A DNA stretch of 51,653 nucleotides from Planctomycetota bacterium (GCA_022566535.1 JADFIR010000019.1:1-51653), one strand, 5' to 3'; shown: positions 24,422 to 33,428, numbered from the stretch's first letter. The notes: generated by a model not told the origin, from the sequence alone. Made by a program: numbers and translations.

Positions 24422-24637
24422 CTAGTGCCGATACGTGATTCGTCCCTTGGTCGTGTCATACTGGCCCATTTCAACGGTCACCCGATCGCCGGGCAGGATG
24501 CGAATGAAGAACTTGCGCATCTTGCCGCTCACGTAGGCGAGGATGACGTGGTCGTTCTCAAGCTTCACCTTGAACCTGGCGTCTGGCAACGCTTCAGTGA
24601 CTTCGCCCTCAAGGGTGATCTTTTCCTCTTTGACCAT
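24422..24637 (-). CDS. infA: Translation initiation factor IF-1
   Basis: A 71-aa OB-fold protein that binds the 30S A site and promotes correct initiation. The sequence is typical ([19 protein letters not shown], then [20 protein letters not shown] and [11 protein letters not shown]). The ATG at 24637 is chosen over an in-frame codon at 24709 by fit to the family. It is preceded by a good sigma-70 promoter, so infA-rpmJ-rpsM-rpsK can be transcribed separately from secY. Confidence 0.95.
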   Translation of the reverse strand: MVKEEKITLEGEVTEALPDARFKVKLENDHVILAYVSGKMRKFFIRILPGDRVTVEMGQYDTTKGRITYRH

Positions 24638-24743
24638 AGGCGTGCTGATTGCCTGTCCTACAGTTCGGTGACGGCATCGGCCCGCCTGGATAACCCCAAG
24701 CGCCCGCACGCCACGGCCCCATCGCCAATCCGGCGAGCCGGGG

Positions 24744-24771
24744 AGTATACCGCTTGGCGGGCAGTTCTCAA
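24744..24771 (-). promoter_or_regulatory. Sigma-70 promoter for infA
   Basis: Minus-strand TTGAGA, a 16-bp spacer and TATACT; each hexamer matches 5 of 6 consensus bases. Predicted start near 24736, about 100 nt before infA. It lies in the 173-nt gap after secY. Confidence 0.6.
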
Positions 24772-24810
24772 GCCTGTGGCCGCAGCCGATGGAACCCGGT
24801 CGGTCATGCG

Positions 24811-26229
24811 TCAGCGTCTCGGCCCGCGAATCCGCTGCGGGCGTCCGTGGTCACCGGCACTGAGGAAGCCAGAGTAATTGCGCATCAGCAGGTTCGCCTC
24901 GATGCGTTGAATCAGGTCCAACCCAACGCTGACCACGATCAGCAGGCCGGTTCCGCCGAGGAAGCTGGCCACGAGAAAGGGAATCTCCATCTGCCTGGCG
25001 ACGATCGCGGGGATCACCGCGATGATTGCTAGGAACCCCGCCCCGACGTAGGTCACCCGCTCCATGACGGTTTCGAGGTATTCCGCGGTCCGCGGCCCCG
25101 GGCGAAGCCCCGGAATGAAGCTGCCGTGATCGCGTAGCTGCTTGGCCATCTCCTCCGGGCTGAACACTACGGTCGTCCAGAAATAGCTGAAAAAATAGAT
25201 CAGGATGATCTCGCAGAGCACATAGGGATAGGCGCCGATCTGGACATTGTTGGCCAGAAAGCCGGTGACGCCGGGCCACCAACTCCACCAGCTATCCGTA
25301 GGCGTAAGCGAGGCTTGCTGGCTCATCCACCCGAAGATCGCCGAAGGGAAGATCATCAGCGAGCTGGCGAAGATGATCGGCATCACGCCGGCATGGTTGA
25401 CTCGAAGCGGCAGGTAATGGCGTTGGCCTCCGTAGACCTTCCGGCCACGGGTGTGCTTGGCCTGTTGAATGGGGATACGGCGTTGGGCGACGGTGATGAG
25501 GATGGCGCCGGCGACCACGAACACGAAGGCAGCGGAAAGAAAGAGCAGGCCCATCACGCCCAGACCGCGAGAGTCCGCCTGCTGGCTGGGATCGAAGTTC
25601 GTCGCGATCCAGGTGATGGCGTTGGGCATGCGCGAAATGATCCCCGCGGTCAGGATCAGCGACACGCCGTTGCCGATGCCATATTTGTCGATCTGTTCAC
25701 CCAGCCACATCAGGAACATGCTGCCGGCGGTCAGTGCGGTCATCCCGGAGATGAGAAACAGCGGGTTGAACTGGCCACTGAAAATCGGCTGAACAAGTCC
25801 CTGGGTCTGCATGTACTTGAGCCACATGAACGACTGGATGATGCACAGACCCACCGTCGCATAGCGGGTCCACTCCGTGATCTTTTGCTGGCCGGTGGCC
25901 CCCTCCTTCTTCAGTTCCTGAAGGCGCGGCACCGCCGTCTGAAGGAGCTGGAAGATGATCGCGGCCGTGATGTACGGCATAATCCCCAGGCCGAAGATCG
26001 TGGACCGGCCGAAGTCACCGCCGGTGAAAATGGAGGCGTATTCGATGAACCGCCCAAACCCGCCGGAATCCTGGCTGGCCTGCTCTGCAAACTCCGCCAA
26101 TCGTGTCTGATCCACGCCGGGCAAGGGAATCCAGAACCCGATGCGATAAATCAGTAGCATCGACAACGTGAACAGCACTCGGTTGCGGAGATCCGGAATT
26201 CGAAAGATGTTGATGAGCGCCTGAAGCAT
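24811..26229 (-). CDS. secY: Protein translocase subunit SecY
   Basis: SecY is the channel of the Sec translocon. The 472-aa product shows ten membrane helices, the plug region and typical segments ([72 protein letters not shown]). A 20-residue C-terminal tail follows. It is downstream of rplO in the spc operon. The usual adk/map genes between secY and infA are missing here. Confidence 0.97.
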   Translation of the reverse strand: MLQALINIFRIPDLRNRVLFTLSMLLIYRIGFWIPLPGVDQTRLAEFAEQASQDSGGFGRFIEYASIFTGGDFGRSTIFGLGIMPYITAAIIFQLLQTAVPRLQELKKEGATGQQKITEWTRYATVGLCIIQSFMWLKYMQTQGLVQPIFSGQFNPLFLISGMTALTAGSMFLMWLGEQIDKYGIGNGVSLILTAGIISRMPNAITWIATNFDPSQQADSRGLGVMGLLFLSAAFVFVVAGAILITVAQRRIPIQQAKHTRGRKVYGGQRHYLPLRVNHAGVMPIIFASSLMIFPSAIFGWMSQQASLTPTDSWWSWWPGVTGFLANNVQIGAYPYVLCEIILIYFFSYFWTTVVFSPEEMAKQLRDHGSFIPGLRPGPRTAEYLETVMERVTYVGAGFLAIIAVIPAIVARQMEIPFLVASFLGGTGLLIVVSVGLDLIQRIEANLLMRNYSGFLSAGDHGRPQRIRGPRR

Positions 26230-26278
26230 GGGGTTGGTCGTGGCGGCTAAAGAATCGATCTAGACGAGGCGAGGGTTA

Positions 26279-26797
26279 TCAGGCTCCAGTTGGGCCGGCG
26301 CTGCTGACTTTTCTCTCGTTCGTTCTGCGGGGCCGAGTCCATTTGATCCGCGGCACTGCGGTGACGGCGCCGCCGACTGCTTCGATCTTCGCTTTGGCGG
26401 AAGCGGAGAACTTCGCAGCGGTCACGGTGAGTTTCTTGGTCAAATCTCCTTCACCAAGAATCTTCAGGGGAAGCTTGGCATCACGGATAACGCCGGCGTC
26501 GGCGAGCGTCGCGGCGGTCACCTCGGCTCCTTCGACACAGCGAGCCTGCAGCGTCTTGACATTCACCACATGGTAGAGTCGGCGGAACGGGGCGTTGGTG
26601 AATCCGCGCTTCGGCATGCGTCGAATGATCGGCATCTGTCCGCCTTCGTAGCCTGCACGCCGCTTCCAACCGGAGCGTGATGCGGCCCCTTTGTGCCCGC
26701 GCCCGCAGGTCTTCCCACGCCCGCTACCGTGGCCGCGGCCGACCCGCCGACGAACCTTGTATTTGCCGACTTTGATGGTGATTTCGTGAATCATCAT
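26279..26797 (-). CDS. rplO: 50S ribosomal protein L15
   Basis: A 172-aa large-subunit protein with the glycine- and arginine-rich N-terminal arm (RRRVGRGHGSGRGKTCGRGH), a core (RRMPKRGFTNAPFRRLYHVV) and a C-terminal domain. The start is taken at the double ATG 26797/26794 with GGAG about 11 nt upstream, not at 26893. It directly follows rpsE; the L30 gene that usually separates them is absent. The C-terminus (KWTRPRRTNERKVSSAGPTGA) is extended by a few basic residues. Confidence 0.95.
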   Translation of the reverse strand: MMIHEITIKVGKYKVRRRVGRGHGSGRGKTCGRGHKGAASRSGWKRRAGYEGGQMPIIRRMPKRGFTNAPFRRLYHVVNVKTLQARCVEGAEVTAATLADAGVIRDAKLPLKILGEGDLTKKLTVTAAKFSASAKAKIEAVGGAVTAVPRIKWTRPRRTNERKVSSAGPTGA

Positions 26798-26853
26798 GAT
26801 GAGGCGATCTCCAACATGATCATCTGCGGCCTCGACCGCTGGAGCATTAGAGT

Positions 26854-27669
26854 TCAATCCTTCGGCGTCTGTCGCCTCTTCAACAGCGACCACATCCGCT
26901 TCTTCGGGGCCGACTCGTCCTTCTTTTGGGGGGTCGCTGCTTCGGCCGGCGGTGGTTTTGTGTCAGCGACCGCCGCCGAACGATCCACGGGCTGGTCAGC
27001 GGCCGCCGCAGGGGTCGCGGCCTCCTGTTTGGGCCGGCTGCGGGCGCCACGAGGCTTCGGCGGCTCGGATCGCTTGGACTCGGCGGCGACGTCAGCCGCA
27101 GCGGCAGCTTGTTCGCCGGTCTCGGCCCGGTCGGCGACCATGATCGCCTGACCACGTTGGATCGCTTCCTCCACTTCGCTGAGTCCCACGTCCACGCCAC
27201 GCAGCGCACAGATGACTCGCTTGGACCGAAGTTGACCCAGGCCGTTTATCACCGCCTTGACCAGATTCTTGGAGTTGTTGGACCCGAAGGACTTGGTCAG
27301 ACAATCCTGCACACCGAGCATTTCCAGCGGGGCGCGAACGGCGGCGCCCGCAATGACGCCGGTCCCCGGCGCCGCAGGAAGAAGCCGTACCATGCACGCG
27401 CCGAATCGGCCGGTGACGGCATGAGGAATCGTGCGCCCCTGCATCGGATACGCCCGCATCTTGCGCCGAGCCTCCTTCTGCGCCTTCTCGATTGCCGGAG
27501 GAACCTGGTTGGCCTTGCCGTAACCGATGCCGATCTGACCGCGGCGATCGCCGACGACCACCAGCGCCGCGAAGCTGAACCTCCGGCCGCCCTTCACCGT
27601 TGCGGCCGTGCGAAATACACCAACGGTTGTTGATTCAAGTGCCGATGTTGCGTCAAGAATTTCCGCCAT
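26854..27669 (-). CDS. rpsE: 30S ribosomal protein S5 with long C-terminal tail
   Basis: S5 works in decoding accuracy. The core (residues 1-182) is canonical: [40 protein letters not shown] and [19 protein letters not shown]. Residues about 183-271 are an added low-complexity tail rich in Ala, Pro, Lys and Arg, for 271 aa against about 165 in E. coli. The tail may contact rRNA or another factor; this is unknown. The gene lies between rplR and rplO. Confidence 0.95.
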   Translation of the reverse strand: MAEILDATSALESTTVGVFRTAATVKGGRRFSFAALVVVGDRRGQIGIGYGKANQVPPAIEKAQKEARRKMRAYPMQGRTIPHAVTGRFGACMVRLLPAAPGTGVIAGAAVRAPLEMLGVQDCLTKSFGSNNSKNLVKAVINGLGQLRSKRVICALRGVDVGLSEVEEAIQRGQAIMVADRAETGEQAAAAADVAAESKRSEPPKPRGARSRPKQEAATPAAAADQPVDRSAAVADTKPPPAEAATPQKKDESAPKKRMWSLLKRRQTPKD

Positions 27670-27740
27670 AAGTCATGCCCGATGATTGAGGAGCGTGGGT
27701 TTGAGGGAGGGCAGCCAGGCCCACGAGCAAACCTTGTGAT

Positions 27741-27779
27741 CCTAATGCCTAGTACCTAATGCCAAATTCCGCATTCCTA
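27741..27779. repeat. Degenerate heptanucleotide repeat, rplR-rpsE gap
   Basis: Plus-strand 7-mers CCTAATG, CCTAGTA, CCTAATG, CCAAATT, CCGCATT and CCTA run in register, adjoining the rplR stop. This is the opposite polarity of the GG-type units elsewhere in the window. Confidence 0.65.
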
Positions 27780-28139
27780 AAACTCCAACCCGCCCTTACG
27801 AGCAGCCTCGGCGAGCGCTTTGATCCGGCCGTGATACCGGTAGCCGCTGCGATCGAAAACGACGCTGCGAATCCCTGCATCCTGGGCGCGCTTGGCTAGC
27901 GATCGACCGACGGTCGCCGCCGCTTCACAGTTGCCGCCGGGATCGAGCTTGCCATGCTTGTCGAGCGTGGAGGCGGCAACCAGGGTTCTCCCGGCCAGAT
28001 CGTCAATGATCTGAGCGTAAAGGTGCTTGACGCTGCGGAAGACCGAAAGACGAGGTCGCCCGGCCACACCCATGACGCGCTTGCGAATGCCCGCCTTTCG
28101 GCGTGATCGTCGCCGTCGCTTCAGTTTGATGCGTTGCAT
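27777..28139 (-). CDS. rplR: 50S ribosomal protein L18
   Basis: A 120-aa 5S rRNA-binding protein with a basic N-terminus ([20 protein letters not shown]) and the characteristic core ([19 protein letters not shown], then [20 protein letters not shown]). It lies between rplF and rpsE. Length and order are typical. Confidence 0.97.
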   Translation of the reverse strand: MQRIKLKRRRRSRRKAGIRKRVMGVAGRPRLSVFRSVKHLYAQIIDDLAGRTLVAASTLDKHGKLDPGGNCEAAATVGRSLAKRAQDAGIRSVVFDRSGYRYHGRIKALAEAARKGGLEF

Positions 28140-28214
28140 GTCAGCCGCTTCCTCAATCGTCGAACCGTTGGACGAGTCTCGTCGTAGCGATCCACCTGCG
28201 CCGGATGTCTCGGC

Positions 28215-28772
28215 CTAGGCCCCGAATACTTTGCCCTGTTTGCGAATGATCACTTCGTCGGCGTACTTGATCCCTTTGCCGTTGTAGGGTTCGGGCGGCC
28301 GAGCGGCGCGAATCTCGGCCGCGAATTGGCCGACGACCTGCTTGTCAGGCCCGGCGACGGTGATGCTGTTCCTCTCTACCTCAACTTTGACACCGTCCGG
28401 AACCGGCAGATCCAAGGGATGGCAATAACCCACGTTGAGCTGCAGCGTCTCGCCCATGGGCTTGGCGTTCCACCCCACGCCGTTGATCAGGAGTCTCTTG
28501 CTGTAGCCATCGGTGACACCGACTATCAGGTTGGCAATCAAGGCCCGGGTGAGACCCCAATAGGCTTTCATCTGACCAACCTTCATCTGATCCTGGCCGA
28601 TGGAGCAGATGATGCGATTCTCACCTTCGTCCCAAGTCACGGCGACCTCCGGGCGATGGGTCATCGCCAGCTCGCCGCGCGGCCCTTGCACCGTCACGAC
28701 ACGGCTCTGGGGATCGATCGTGATCTGTACACCGGCCGGTACGTCGATTGGTTTCTTCCCGATACGAGACAT
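28215..28772 (-). CDS. rplF: 50S ribosomal protein L6
   Basis: A 185-aa protein at the base of the L7/L12 stalk, with two similar domains (MSRIGKKPIDVPAGVQITID at the start; PDGVKVEVERNSITVAGPDK in the second) and the conserved C-terminal RPPEPYNGKGIKYADEVIIR. It lies between rpsH and rplR in standard order. Confidence 0.97.
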   Translation of the reverse strand: MSRIGKKPIDVPAGVQITIDPQSRVVTVQGPRGELAMTHRPEVAVTWDEGENRIICSIGQDQMKVGQMKAYWGLTRALIANLIVGVTDGYSKRLLINGVGWNAKPMGETLQLNVGYCHPLDLPVPDGVKVEVERNSITVAGPDKQVVGQFAAEIRAARPPEPYNGKGIKYADEVIIRKQGKVFGA

Positions 28773-28838
28773 GGTGAATCGAGCCTTGCTTCATTTACTC
28801 CGAACAGCTGTGTGGTTCGTTGGGCTTGGGGCCAATCA

Positions 28839-29237
28839 TCAGGAGACGATGGCCACAACCTCCCCGCCGACGTTTTCCTTCCGGCATCGCCGGTCGCTCA
28901 TTACCCCCCGACTAGTAGAAACAATGGCGATTCCCAGGCCTTGGAGCGGCCGAGGCAAATCGCTCATACGACAATACACCCGCCGACCCACCTTGGACAC
29001 CCGATCAATGACATGAATGATCCGCTCGCCGCGGGGGCCGTACTTGAGATTGATCCGAAGGACGCCCTGACGTCCATCATCGATCACATCGTGCGCCTTG
29101 GTGTAACCCTCTTCACAAAGCACCTCAGCCACTCCCCGATTGAGCTTGTTGTTGAGGCAGTTGACGTACGGTGCGTCATTGCGCACCGCGTTTCGGATTC
29201 GAGTGAGCATGTCGGCGGTGAGGTCTTGTTGGGACAT
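28839..29237 (-). CDS. rpsH: 30S ribosomal protein S8
   Basis: A 132-aa 16S central-domain protein, canonical from MSQQDLTADMLTRIRNAV to the C-terminal STSRGVMSDRRCRKENVGGE. In E. coli S8 represses the spc operon, so a similar role is possible here but untested. The sequence before its start is a heptanucleotide repeat and no clear Shine-Dalgarno motif is seen. Confidence 0.97.
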   Translation of the reverse strand: MSQQDLTADMLTRIRNAVRNDAPYVNCLNNKLNRGVAEVLCEEGYTKAHDVIDDGRQGVLRINLKYGPRGERIIHVIDRVSKVGRRVYCRMSDLPRPLQGLGIAIVSTSRGVMSDRRCRKENVGGEVVAIVS

Positions 29238-29251
29238 TGGATGCTCCGCAA

Positions 29252-29321
29252 GGGTCAGGAGTCAGGAGTCAGAGGCCGGCTTCCCCATCGTGGCTCCTGC
29301 CTCATGCCTAGGCCCTCATCT
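29252..29321. repeat. Bipartite heptanucleotide repeat, rpsN-rpsH gap
   Basis: GG-type units (GGGTCA, GGAGTCA twice) at 29252-29271 face CC-type units (CTCCTGC, CTCATGC, CTAGGCC, CTCATCT) at 29294-29321, ending right at the rpsN stop. This is the same two-arm design as at 2637-2697. Confidence 0.65.
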
Positions 29322-29507
29322 CTACCAGCTAGCCTTGCGCATACCGGGGATCATGCCGCGCAGCGCCAGTTCGCGCAGAACGACCCGGCTGACCCCGAAC
29401 TTGCGATACACCCCGCGGGCACGCCCGGTGATCTGGCAGCGGTTGCGCTTCCGCGTGGAGAACTTCGGTTCCTTGGCCATCTTGACGAATACACGTTTGC
29501 TTGCCAT
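29322..29507 (-). CDS. rpsN: 30S ribosomal protein S14, short zinc-less form
   Basis: A 61-aa S14 of the short (type Z) length. The normal zinc ribbon C-x2-C ... C-x2-C is degenerate: CQIT replaces the first pair and SRVV the second ([15 protein letters not shown]), so only one Cys remains. It should still bind the 30S head. The ATG at 29507 has AGGG about 9 nt upstream; a longer frame from 29552 is disfavoured. It lies between rplE and rpsH. Confidence 0.93.
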   Translation of the reverse strand: MASKRVFVKMAKEPKFSTRKRNRCQITGRARGVYRKFGVSRVVLRELALRGMIPGMRKASW

Positions 29508-29555
29508 ACAAGTGTCCCTATCAAGCGAAGAGTGCGTGCCTTTGGGCTGCACCTT

Positions 29556-30146
29556 CTAAGACTGCGTCTGTTCCTCTCGCCTCACGAACGGCATCCCGAT
29601 CTCCTGCAAAATGAACTCGCTCATCTGGGGGGTTGAGTTCTCAAAGACGATATTGATGTGCATTCCGTGAGTGAAGTTGACCTTGGCCATATTGATTTCC
29701 GGCCAGACCGCCTGCTCGACCAGCCCGAGGGAATAGTTGCCGCAAGAATCGAAAGAGGTGACCTTGAGTCCGCGGAAGTCGCGGATCCGCGGGATCGTCA
29801 GGTTGATCAGCCGGTCGAGAAAATGCCACATGCGGTCACGGCGGAGGCTCACCATGATCGCCGAAGGTGATCCTTCGCGAACCTTGAAGTTCGACACCGA
29901 TTTCTTGGCCTTGATGATGATCGGTTTCTGGCCGGTGATGGTGGCCAGGGTGTCGGTGACGGTGTCGCGAACTTCAGGGCGCAACTTCTGGTTCTCCAGG
30001 AAGCGGCCGATGCCGCAGTTCACGACGATCCTGCAGGGCCTGGGAACCTGATGAACATTGCGCAGGCCGAACCGCTTCATCAGCTGTGGCGCGACGGTCT
30101 GCTGATATAGCTTTCGGAGGCGGGGAAGTTGTTGCGAAGCGGCCAT
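29556..30146 (-). CDS. rplE: 50S ribosomal protein L5
   Basis: A 196-aa 5S rRNA and P-site-proximal protein, with IVVNCGIGRFLENQKL, RIRDFRGLKVTSFDSCGNYS and a C-terminal helix. The start is the ATG before MAASQQLPRLRKLYQQ rather than 30260, whose extra residues are unconserved. It lies between rplX and rpsN. Confidence 0.96.
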   Translation of the reverse strand: MAASQQLPRLRKLYQQTVAPQLMKRFGLRNVHQVPRPCRIVVNCGIGRFLENQKLRPEVRDTVTDTLATITGQKPIIIKAKKSVSNFKVREGSPSAIMVSLRRDRMWHFLDRLINLTIPRIRDFRGLKVTSFDSCGNYSLGLVEQAVWPEINMAKVNFTHGMHINIVFENSTPQMSEFILQEIGMPFVRREEQTQS

Positions 30147-30156
30147 GGAGAGATTC

Positions 30157-30522
30157 CTATTCCTTGACCTTGGTCTTTCGGCCGGCCTGCTTCGCCCTGG
30201 GACCGTGCAGCTTGTGCAGCTCCTTGCCGCCCCGGACAGCAATGCGGACCTTGGAGCCATCGGGCTTGGTCATGAAACGAACCCGCGTGGGCTTGCCTCC
30301 AACAACGGGACTCACGTTGCTGATCCGAATCGGCATCTCCCGTCGTACGATTCCACCCTGCGGATTGGCCTGGGTCGGTTTGAGGTGCTTGGCGCGGACG
30401 TTGATGCCCTGTACCACCACGCGATCCTGCTTGGGAAGCACCCGCAGCACCTCCCCGGTCGCACCTCGATCGTTGCCGGCGGTGACGATGACCGTGTCGC
30501 CTTTGGTGATATGCCGTGGCAT
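30157..30522 (-). CDS. rplX: 50S ribosomal protein L24
   Basis: A 121-aa assembly-initiator protein with an N-terminal KOW motif (GDTVIVTAGNDRGATGEVLR). The rest is typical (DRVVVQGINVRAKHLKPTQA; RISNVSPVVGGKPTRV) with a basic tail. It follows rplN by a few bases. Confidence 0.96.
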   Translation of the reverse strand: MPRHITKGDTVIVTAGNDRGATGEVLRVLPKQDRVVVQGINVRAKHLKPTQANPQGGIVRREMPIRISNVSPVVGGKPTRVRFMTKPDGSKVRIAVRGGKELHKLHGPRAKQAGRKTKVKE

Positions 30523-30523
30523 G

Positions 30524-30910
30524 TCAGACGACCTCCGAAGCCAGGGAAACGATTTTCATGTAGTTCTTCTCGCGCAGCTCTCTGGCTACCGCGCCAAAGA
30601 TGCGGGTGCCGCGAGGGTTGCCGTCCTTCTCTATCAGCACGCAGGCGTTGGAGTCGAATCGGACGTAGGAGCCGTCGGCGCGGCGAGTGGGGAACTTCGT
30701 GCGGACGATCACCGCCTGAACTTTGTCGCCGGATTTGATCTCGGCGTTCGGCAATGCCTTCTTCACCGCGCAGACCACTCGGTCGCCCACGCCAGCGGTC
30801 CGGCGAGTGGACCTGCCGCGAGCCGTCGAGCCGCCCAGTACGCCGATCACCAGCACCACCTTGGCGCCGCTGTTATCAGCGACAGTCATCCGCGATTCCT
30901 TCTGGATCAT
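30524..30910 (-). CDS. rplN: 50S ribosomal protein L14
   Basis: A 128-aa protein at the intersubunit face ([40 protein letters not shown]). The start is the canonical MIQ codon at 30910; a GTG at 30919 would add only MPA. Spacing to rplX is 1 nt, so the two are translationally coupled. Confidence 0.97.
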   Translation of the reverse strand: MIQKESRMTVADNSGAKVVLVIGVLGGSTARGRSTRRTAGVGDRVVCAVKKALPNAEIKSGDKVQAVIVRTKFPTRRADGSYVRFDSNACVLIEKDGNPRGTRIFGAVARELREKNYMKIVSLASEVV

Positions 30911-30950
30911 CGCGGGCACCTTCGATCAATAGCAGGGGTAACCCGTCTCA

Positions 30951-31298
30951 TTAATCCTTCGACTCCGACGTGACAACAGTTGGTAGCGCCTCCGCAGCAG
31001 CCGGCAGCGCCGCCGTGGGGGAGTCTGAGGCCGACTTCACCACCCGCACTAGCACCCAGGATTTTTCCTTGGAAATCGGACGGCACTCAGCAATCTCAAC
31101 GCGGTCACCCTTCTTCGAGACGTTCTCCTCGTCGTGCACGTGCAGCACCGTGCGCCGGCGAATGTACTTGCCGTACTTCGGATGTCGCACGGTGTAATGG
31201 ATAGCCACCTTGCGGGACTTCTCCCGGGCATCGGATTCCACGACGCCGACGCGTCGGGGCGAGCGTTGCGGAATCTTGATTTCTTTCAAGTGACCCAC
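30951..31298 (-). CDS. rpsQ: 30S ribosomal protein S17
   Basis: A 115-aa OB-fold protein; the core ([20 protein letters not shown] then [20 protein letters not shown]) is typical. The C-terminal about 25 residues form an Ala/Ser/Glu tail beyond the usual 85-aa size. It follows rpmC. Confidence 0.95.
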   Translation of the reverse strand: MGHLKEIKIPQRSPRRVGVVESDAREKSRKVAIHYTVRHPKYGKYIRRRTVLHVHDEENVSKKGDRVEIAECRPISKEKSWVLVRVVKSASDSPTAALPAAAEALPTVVTSESKD

Positions 31299-31306
31299 GG
31301 CATCTC

Positions 31307-31528
31307 CTAGCTTTCCTTCGCCTGGGGCTGGGTGGACGAACGTCTCCGACGCATGTGACTCTCAGTCAACAGCCGGGCGATATCTCGGCGAGCCTTGAGA
31401 AACTGGGAGGTATCCTCGATCTTCTCCGTCACCGCTTGTGTGCGAAGATCAAATCGCTTGCGGCGCAACCGCAGCGTCTCGACTTCGATCTCTTCATCGC
31501 TGAGCTTGTGAACTTCTTTGGCGTTCAT
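31307..31528 (-). CDS. rpmC: 50S ribosomal protein L29
   Basis: A 73-aa helical-hairpin protein near the tunnel exit ([20 protein letters not shown], then [19 protein letters not shown]). The start at 31528 gives the usual family N-terminus; the longer frame to 31594 is rejected. The C-terminus has a short Ser/Gln-rich extension. It lies between rplP and rpsQ. Confidence 0.94.
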   Translation of the reverse strand: MNAKEVHKLSDEEIEVETLRLRRKRFDLRTQAVTEKIEDTSQFLKARRDIARLLTESHMRRRRSSTQPQAKES

Positions 31529-31568
31529 GTGGATGATGTGGCAAGTGTACGGGGTTGGGATCTGGAGC

Positions 31569-31985
31569 TTAGACGGCCAGGCGTCTACCGACAAAGCGGC
31601 AGCGGATGGGCATTTTGTGGGCGATACGGGCCAGGGCCTCCTTGGCCGTGTTCTGCGGCACTCCGGCGATCTCGTAAAGCATGGTGCCGGGTTTCACGCG
31701 GGCAGCCCAGTACGCGGTGTCCGCCTTCCCTTTTCCCATGCGGGTTTCCAGGGGCTTCTTCGAAACGGGCTTGTCGGGGAAAATCCTGATGAAGACCTTG
31801 CCCTCGCGGCGCAAGAAGTGCTGAGCAGCGATGCGGCCGGCCTCAATCTGTCGAGCCGTGACCCAATGTCTCTCCAGCGCCTGGAGGCCATAGTCGCCGA
31901 ACGCAACATAGTTGCCGCGGGTCGCCCGGCCCTTGAGCGTGCCGCGCTGCTGCTTGCGGAACTTGATTCGCTTGGGCATTCGCAT
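31569..31985 (-). CDS. rplP: 50S ribosomal protein L16
   Basis: A 138-aa protein near the A-site tRNA; canonical (PKRIKFRKQQRGTLKGRATR, then KPGTMLYEIAGVPQNTAKEA and KMPIRCRFVGRR). The Arg typical for hydroxylation in some species lies in the RIFPDKPVSKKP region. It lies between rpsC and rpmC. Confidence 0.97.
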   Translation of the reverse strand: MRMPKRIKFRKQQRGTLKGRATRGNYVAFGDYGLQALERHWVTARQIEAGRIAAQHFLRREGKVFIRIFPDKPVSKKPLETRMGKGKADTAYWAARVKPGTMLYEIAGVPQNTAKEALARIAHKMPIRCRFVGRRLAV

Positions 31986-32020
31986 CGGATGAGTTCCTCA
32001 CATGCCGGCCGGTGCCGGTC

Positions 32021-32725
32021 TCACCGCCGTCCGCGGGCGCGACCTCGAGCGCCGGCCGCCTTGGAATCGAGCTGCTCCTCTTCACGATCGGTATACATTC
32101 CTTTGAAGACCCACACCTTCACGCCGATCGTGCCGTAGGTCGTCAGGCTATGCACGCAGGCGTAATCCACGTTGGCCTGAAGCGTCGAAAGTGGGATCGA
32201 GCCCAGCCGCGTCTGGAACTTGCGCGACATCTCCGCCCCGCCGAGGCGTCCGGAGAGCAGGATGCGCACGCCTTTGGCGCCCGCGTGCATCGCCGCTTCA
32301 CATCGCTGCTTGACCATCCGCCGGAAGTTCGTCCGCTTCTTCATTTGCTCGGCAACCGCCTCAGCGATGAGCCTCGCGTCGGTATCGGGGCTTTTGATCT
32401 CGACGATCTTCGCCAAGACCTTGCGCCCGGTGAGGGCCTGCAGATCCTGCGTGAGCTGATCGATCTCTTGGCCTTTGGGGCCGATGACCAGACCCGGGCG
32501 GGCGGTCTTGAGGATCACGGTGAGTTCCTCGCGCGTCCGTTCGATGTGAATATCCGATACCGCCGCGAATGGAGGCGTGCGGTTGAGGCGCCGGTCCACA
32601 AACTCGCGGATTCGATAGTCCTCCACTAGCAGCTCGGCGAACAGCGCCTTGGGTGCGTACCAGCGGGACTTATGTCCTTCGGTGATGCCGACACGAAATC
32701 CGAATGGGTGCGTCTTCTGCCCCAT
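32021..32725 (-). CDS. rpsC: 30S ribosomal protein S3
   Basis: A 234-aa mRNA-entry protein with a KH domain (ILKTARPGLVIGPKGQEID) and the usual C-terminal domain (VDYACVHSLTTYGTIGVKVW). The N-terminus is canonical (MGQKTHPFGFRVGITEGHKS). The tail is basic and low in complexity. It follows rplV by 3 nt. Confidence 0.97.
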   Translation of the reverse strand: MGQKTHPFGFRVGITEGHKSRWYAPKALFAELLVEDYRIREFVDRRLNRTPPFAAVSDIHIERTREELTVILKTARPGLVIGPKGQEIDQLTQDLQALTGRKVLAKIVEIKSPDTDARLIAEAVAEQMKKRTNFRRMVKQRCEAAMHAGAKGVRILLSGRLGGAEMSRKFQTRLGSIPLSTLQANVDYACVHSLTTYGTIGVKVWVFKGMYTDREEEQLDSKAAGARGRARGRR

Positions 32726-32728
32726 GGG

Positions 32729-33061
32729 TCAGCTCCTCTCGTCCAGGGCGATATAAAGGTGGCTGCTGGCCTTACAGAATGGATGGGACCGGCCACGATC
32801 CTTGGGGCGCCAGCGCTTCAGCCTCGGCCCTTCATCGACCCGCGATTCACAAACATAGAGATTGCGGACGTCCGCATCGCCCTCCTCGGCATTGGCAATC
32901 GCGCTACGCAGGACAGCCTTGAAATACCAGGCCGCCCGCTTGCGGGCGAATTGCAGCGCGGTGAGCGCCTCGTCGATCTTCTTGCCGCGGATCATCTGGG
33001 CCACCAGGCGAGCCTTGCGAGGCGTGATGCGTGCGTATCGATGGGTTGCTCGGTAGGTCAT
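32729..33061 (-). CDS. rplV: 50S ribosomal protein L22
   Basis: A 110-aa tunnel-lining protein; typical (RYARITPRKARLVAQMIRGK; LRSAIANAEEGDADVRNLYV). The ATG at 33061 is preferred over a TTG at 33073. The loop that lines the exit tunnel ends in a Lys/Arg-rich stretch (RLKRWRPKDRGRSHPFCKAS). It lies between rpsS and rpsC. Confidence 0.95.
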   Translation of the reverse strand: MTYRATHRYARITPRKARLVAQMIRGKKIDEALTALQFARKRAAWYFKAVLRSAIANAEEGDADVRNLYVCESRVDEGPRLKRWRPKDRGRSHPFCKASSHLYIALDERS

Positions 33062-33088
33062 GGGATTCGCCAAACGTAGCGGCTGTGA

Positions 33089-33373
33089 TCAGTGGCGCAG
33101 CTTGACCCTATCCTTCTTTTGGGTGTGCCCCCGGAACATCCGGGTGGGGCTGAACTCGCCGAGCTTATGGCCGACCATGTCCTCCGTGCAGAAAACGTCG
33201 GTGAAGTGCCGACCGTTATGCACCTGGAAGATGTGGCCGACGAATTCGGGAACGATGGTGCAGGCTCTCGCCCAGGTCTTGATGGGGAGGCGCTTGTTCT
33301 GGGCATTGAGCCGCTGAACCTTCCCGTAAAGCTTCTCGTCAACATACGGGCCTTTTTTGAGCGATCGTGACAT
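33089..33373 (-). CDS. rpsS: 30S ribosomal protein S19
   Basis: A 94-aa head protein contacting S13 ([40 protein letters not shown]). Family length is about 92. The sequence before the ATG is a heptanucleotide repeat plus CCCTCCC, without a Shine-Dalgarno motif. Confidence 0.97.
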   Translation of the reverse strand: MSRSLKKGPYVDEKLYGKVQRLNAQNKRLPIKTWARACTIVPEFVGHIFQVHNGRHFTDVFCTEDMVGHKLGEFSPTRMFRGHTQKKDRVKLRH

Positions 33374-33385
33374 GGCGGGAGGGCA

Positions 33386-33415
33386 GGAATTAGGAGCTAG
33401 GAGTTAGCGGTTAGG
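33386..33415. repeat. Degenerate heptanucleotide repeat, rplB-rpsS gap
   Basis: Plus-strand units GGAATTA, GGAGCTA, GGAGTTA, GCGGTTA run at period 7, 13 nt from the rpsS start. Same family as at 2637. Confidence 0.65.
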
Positions 33416-33428
33416 TGCCTCGGTTTCA

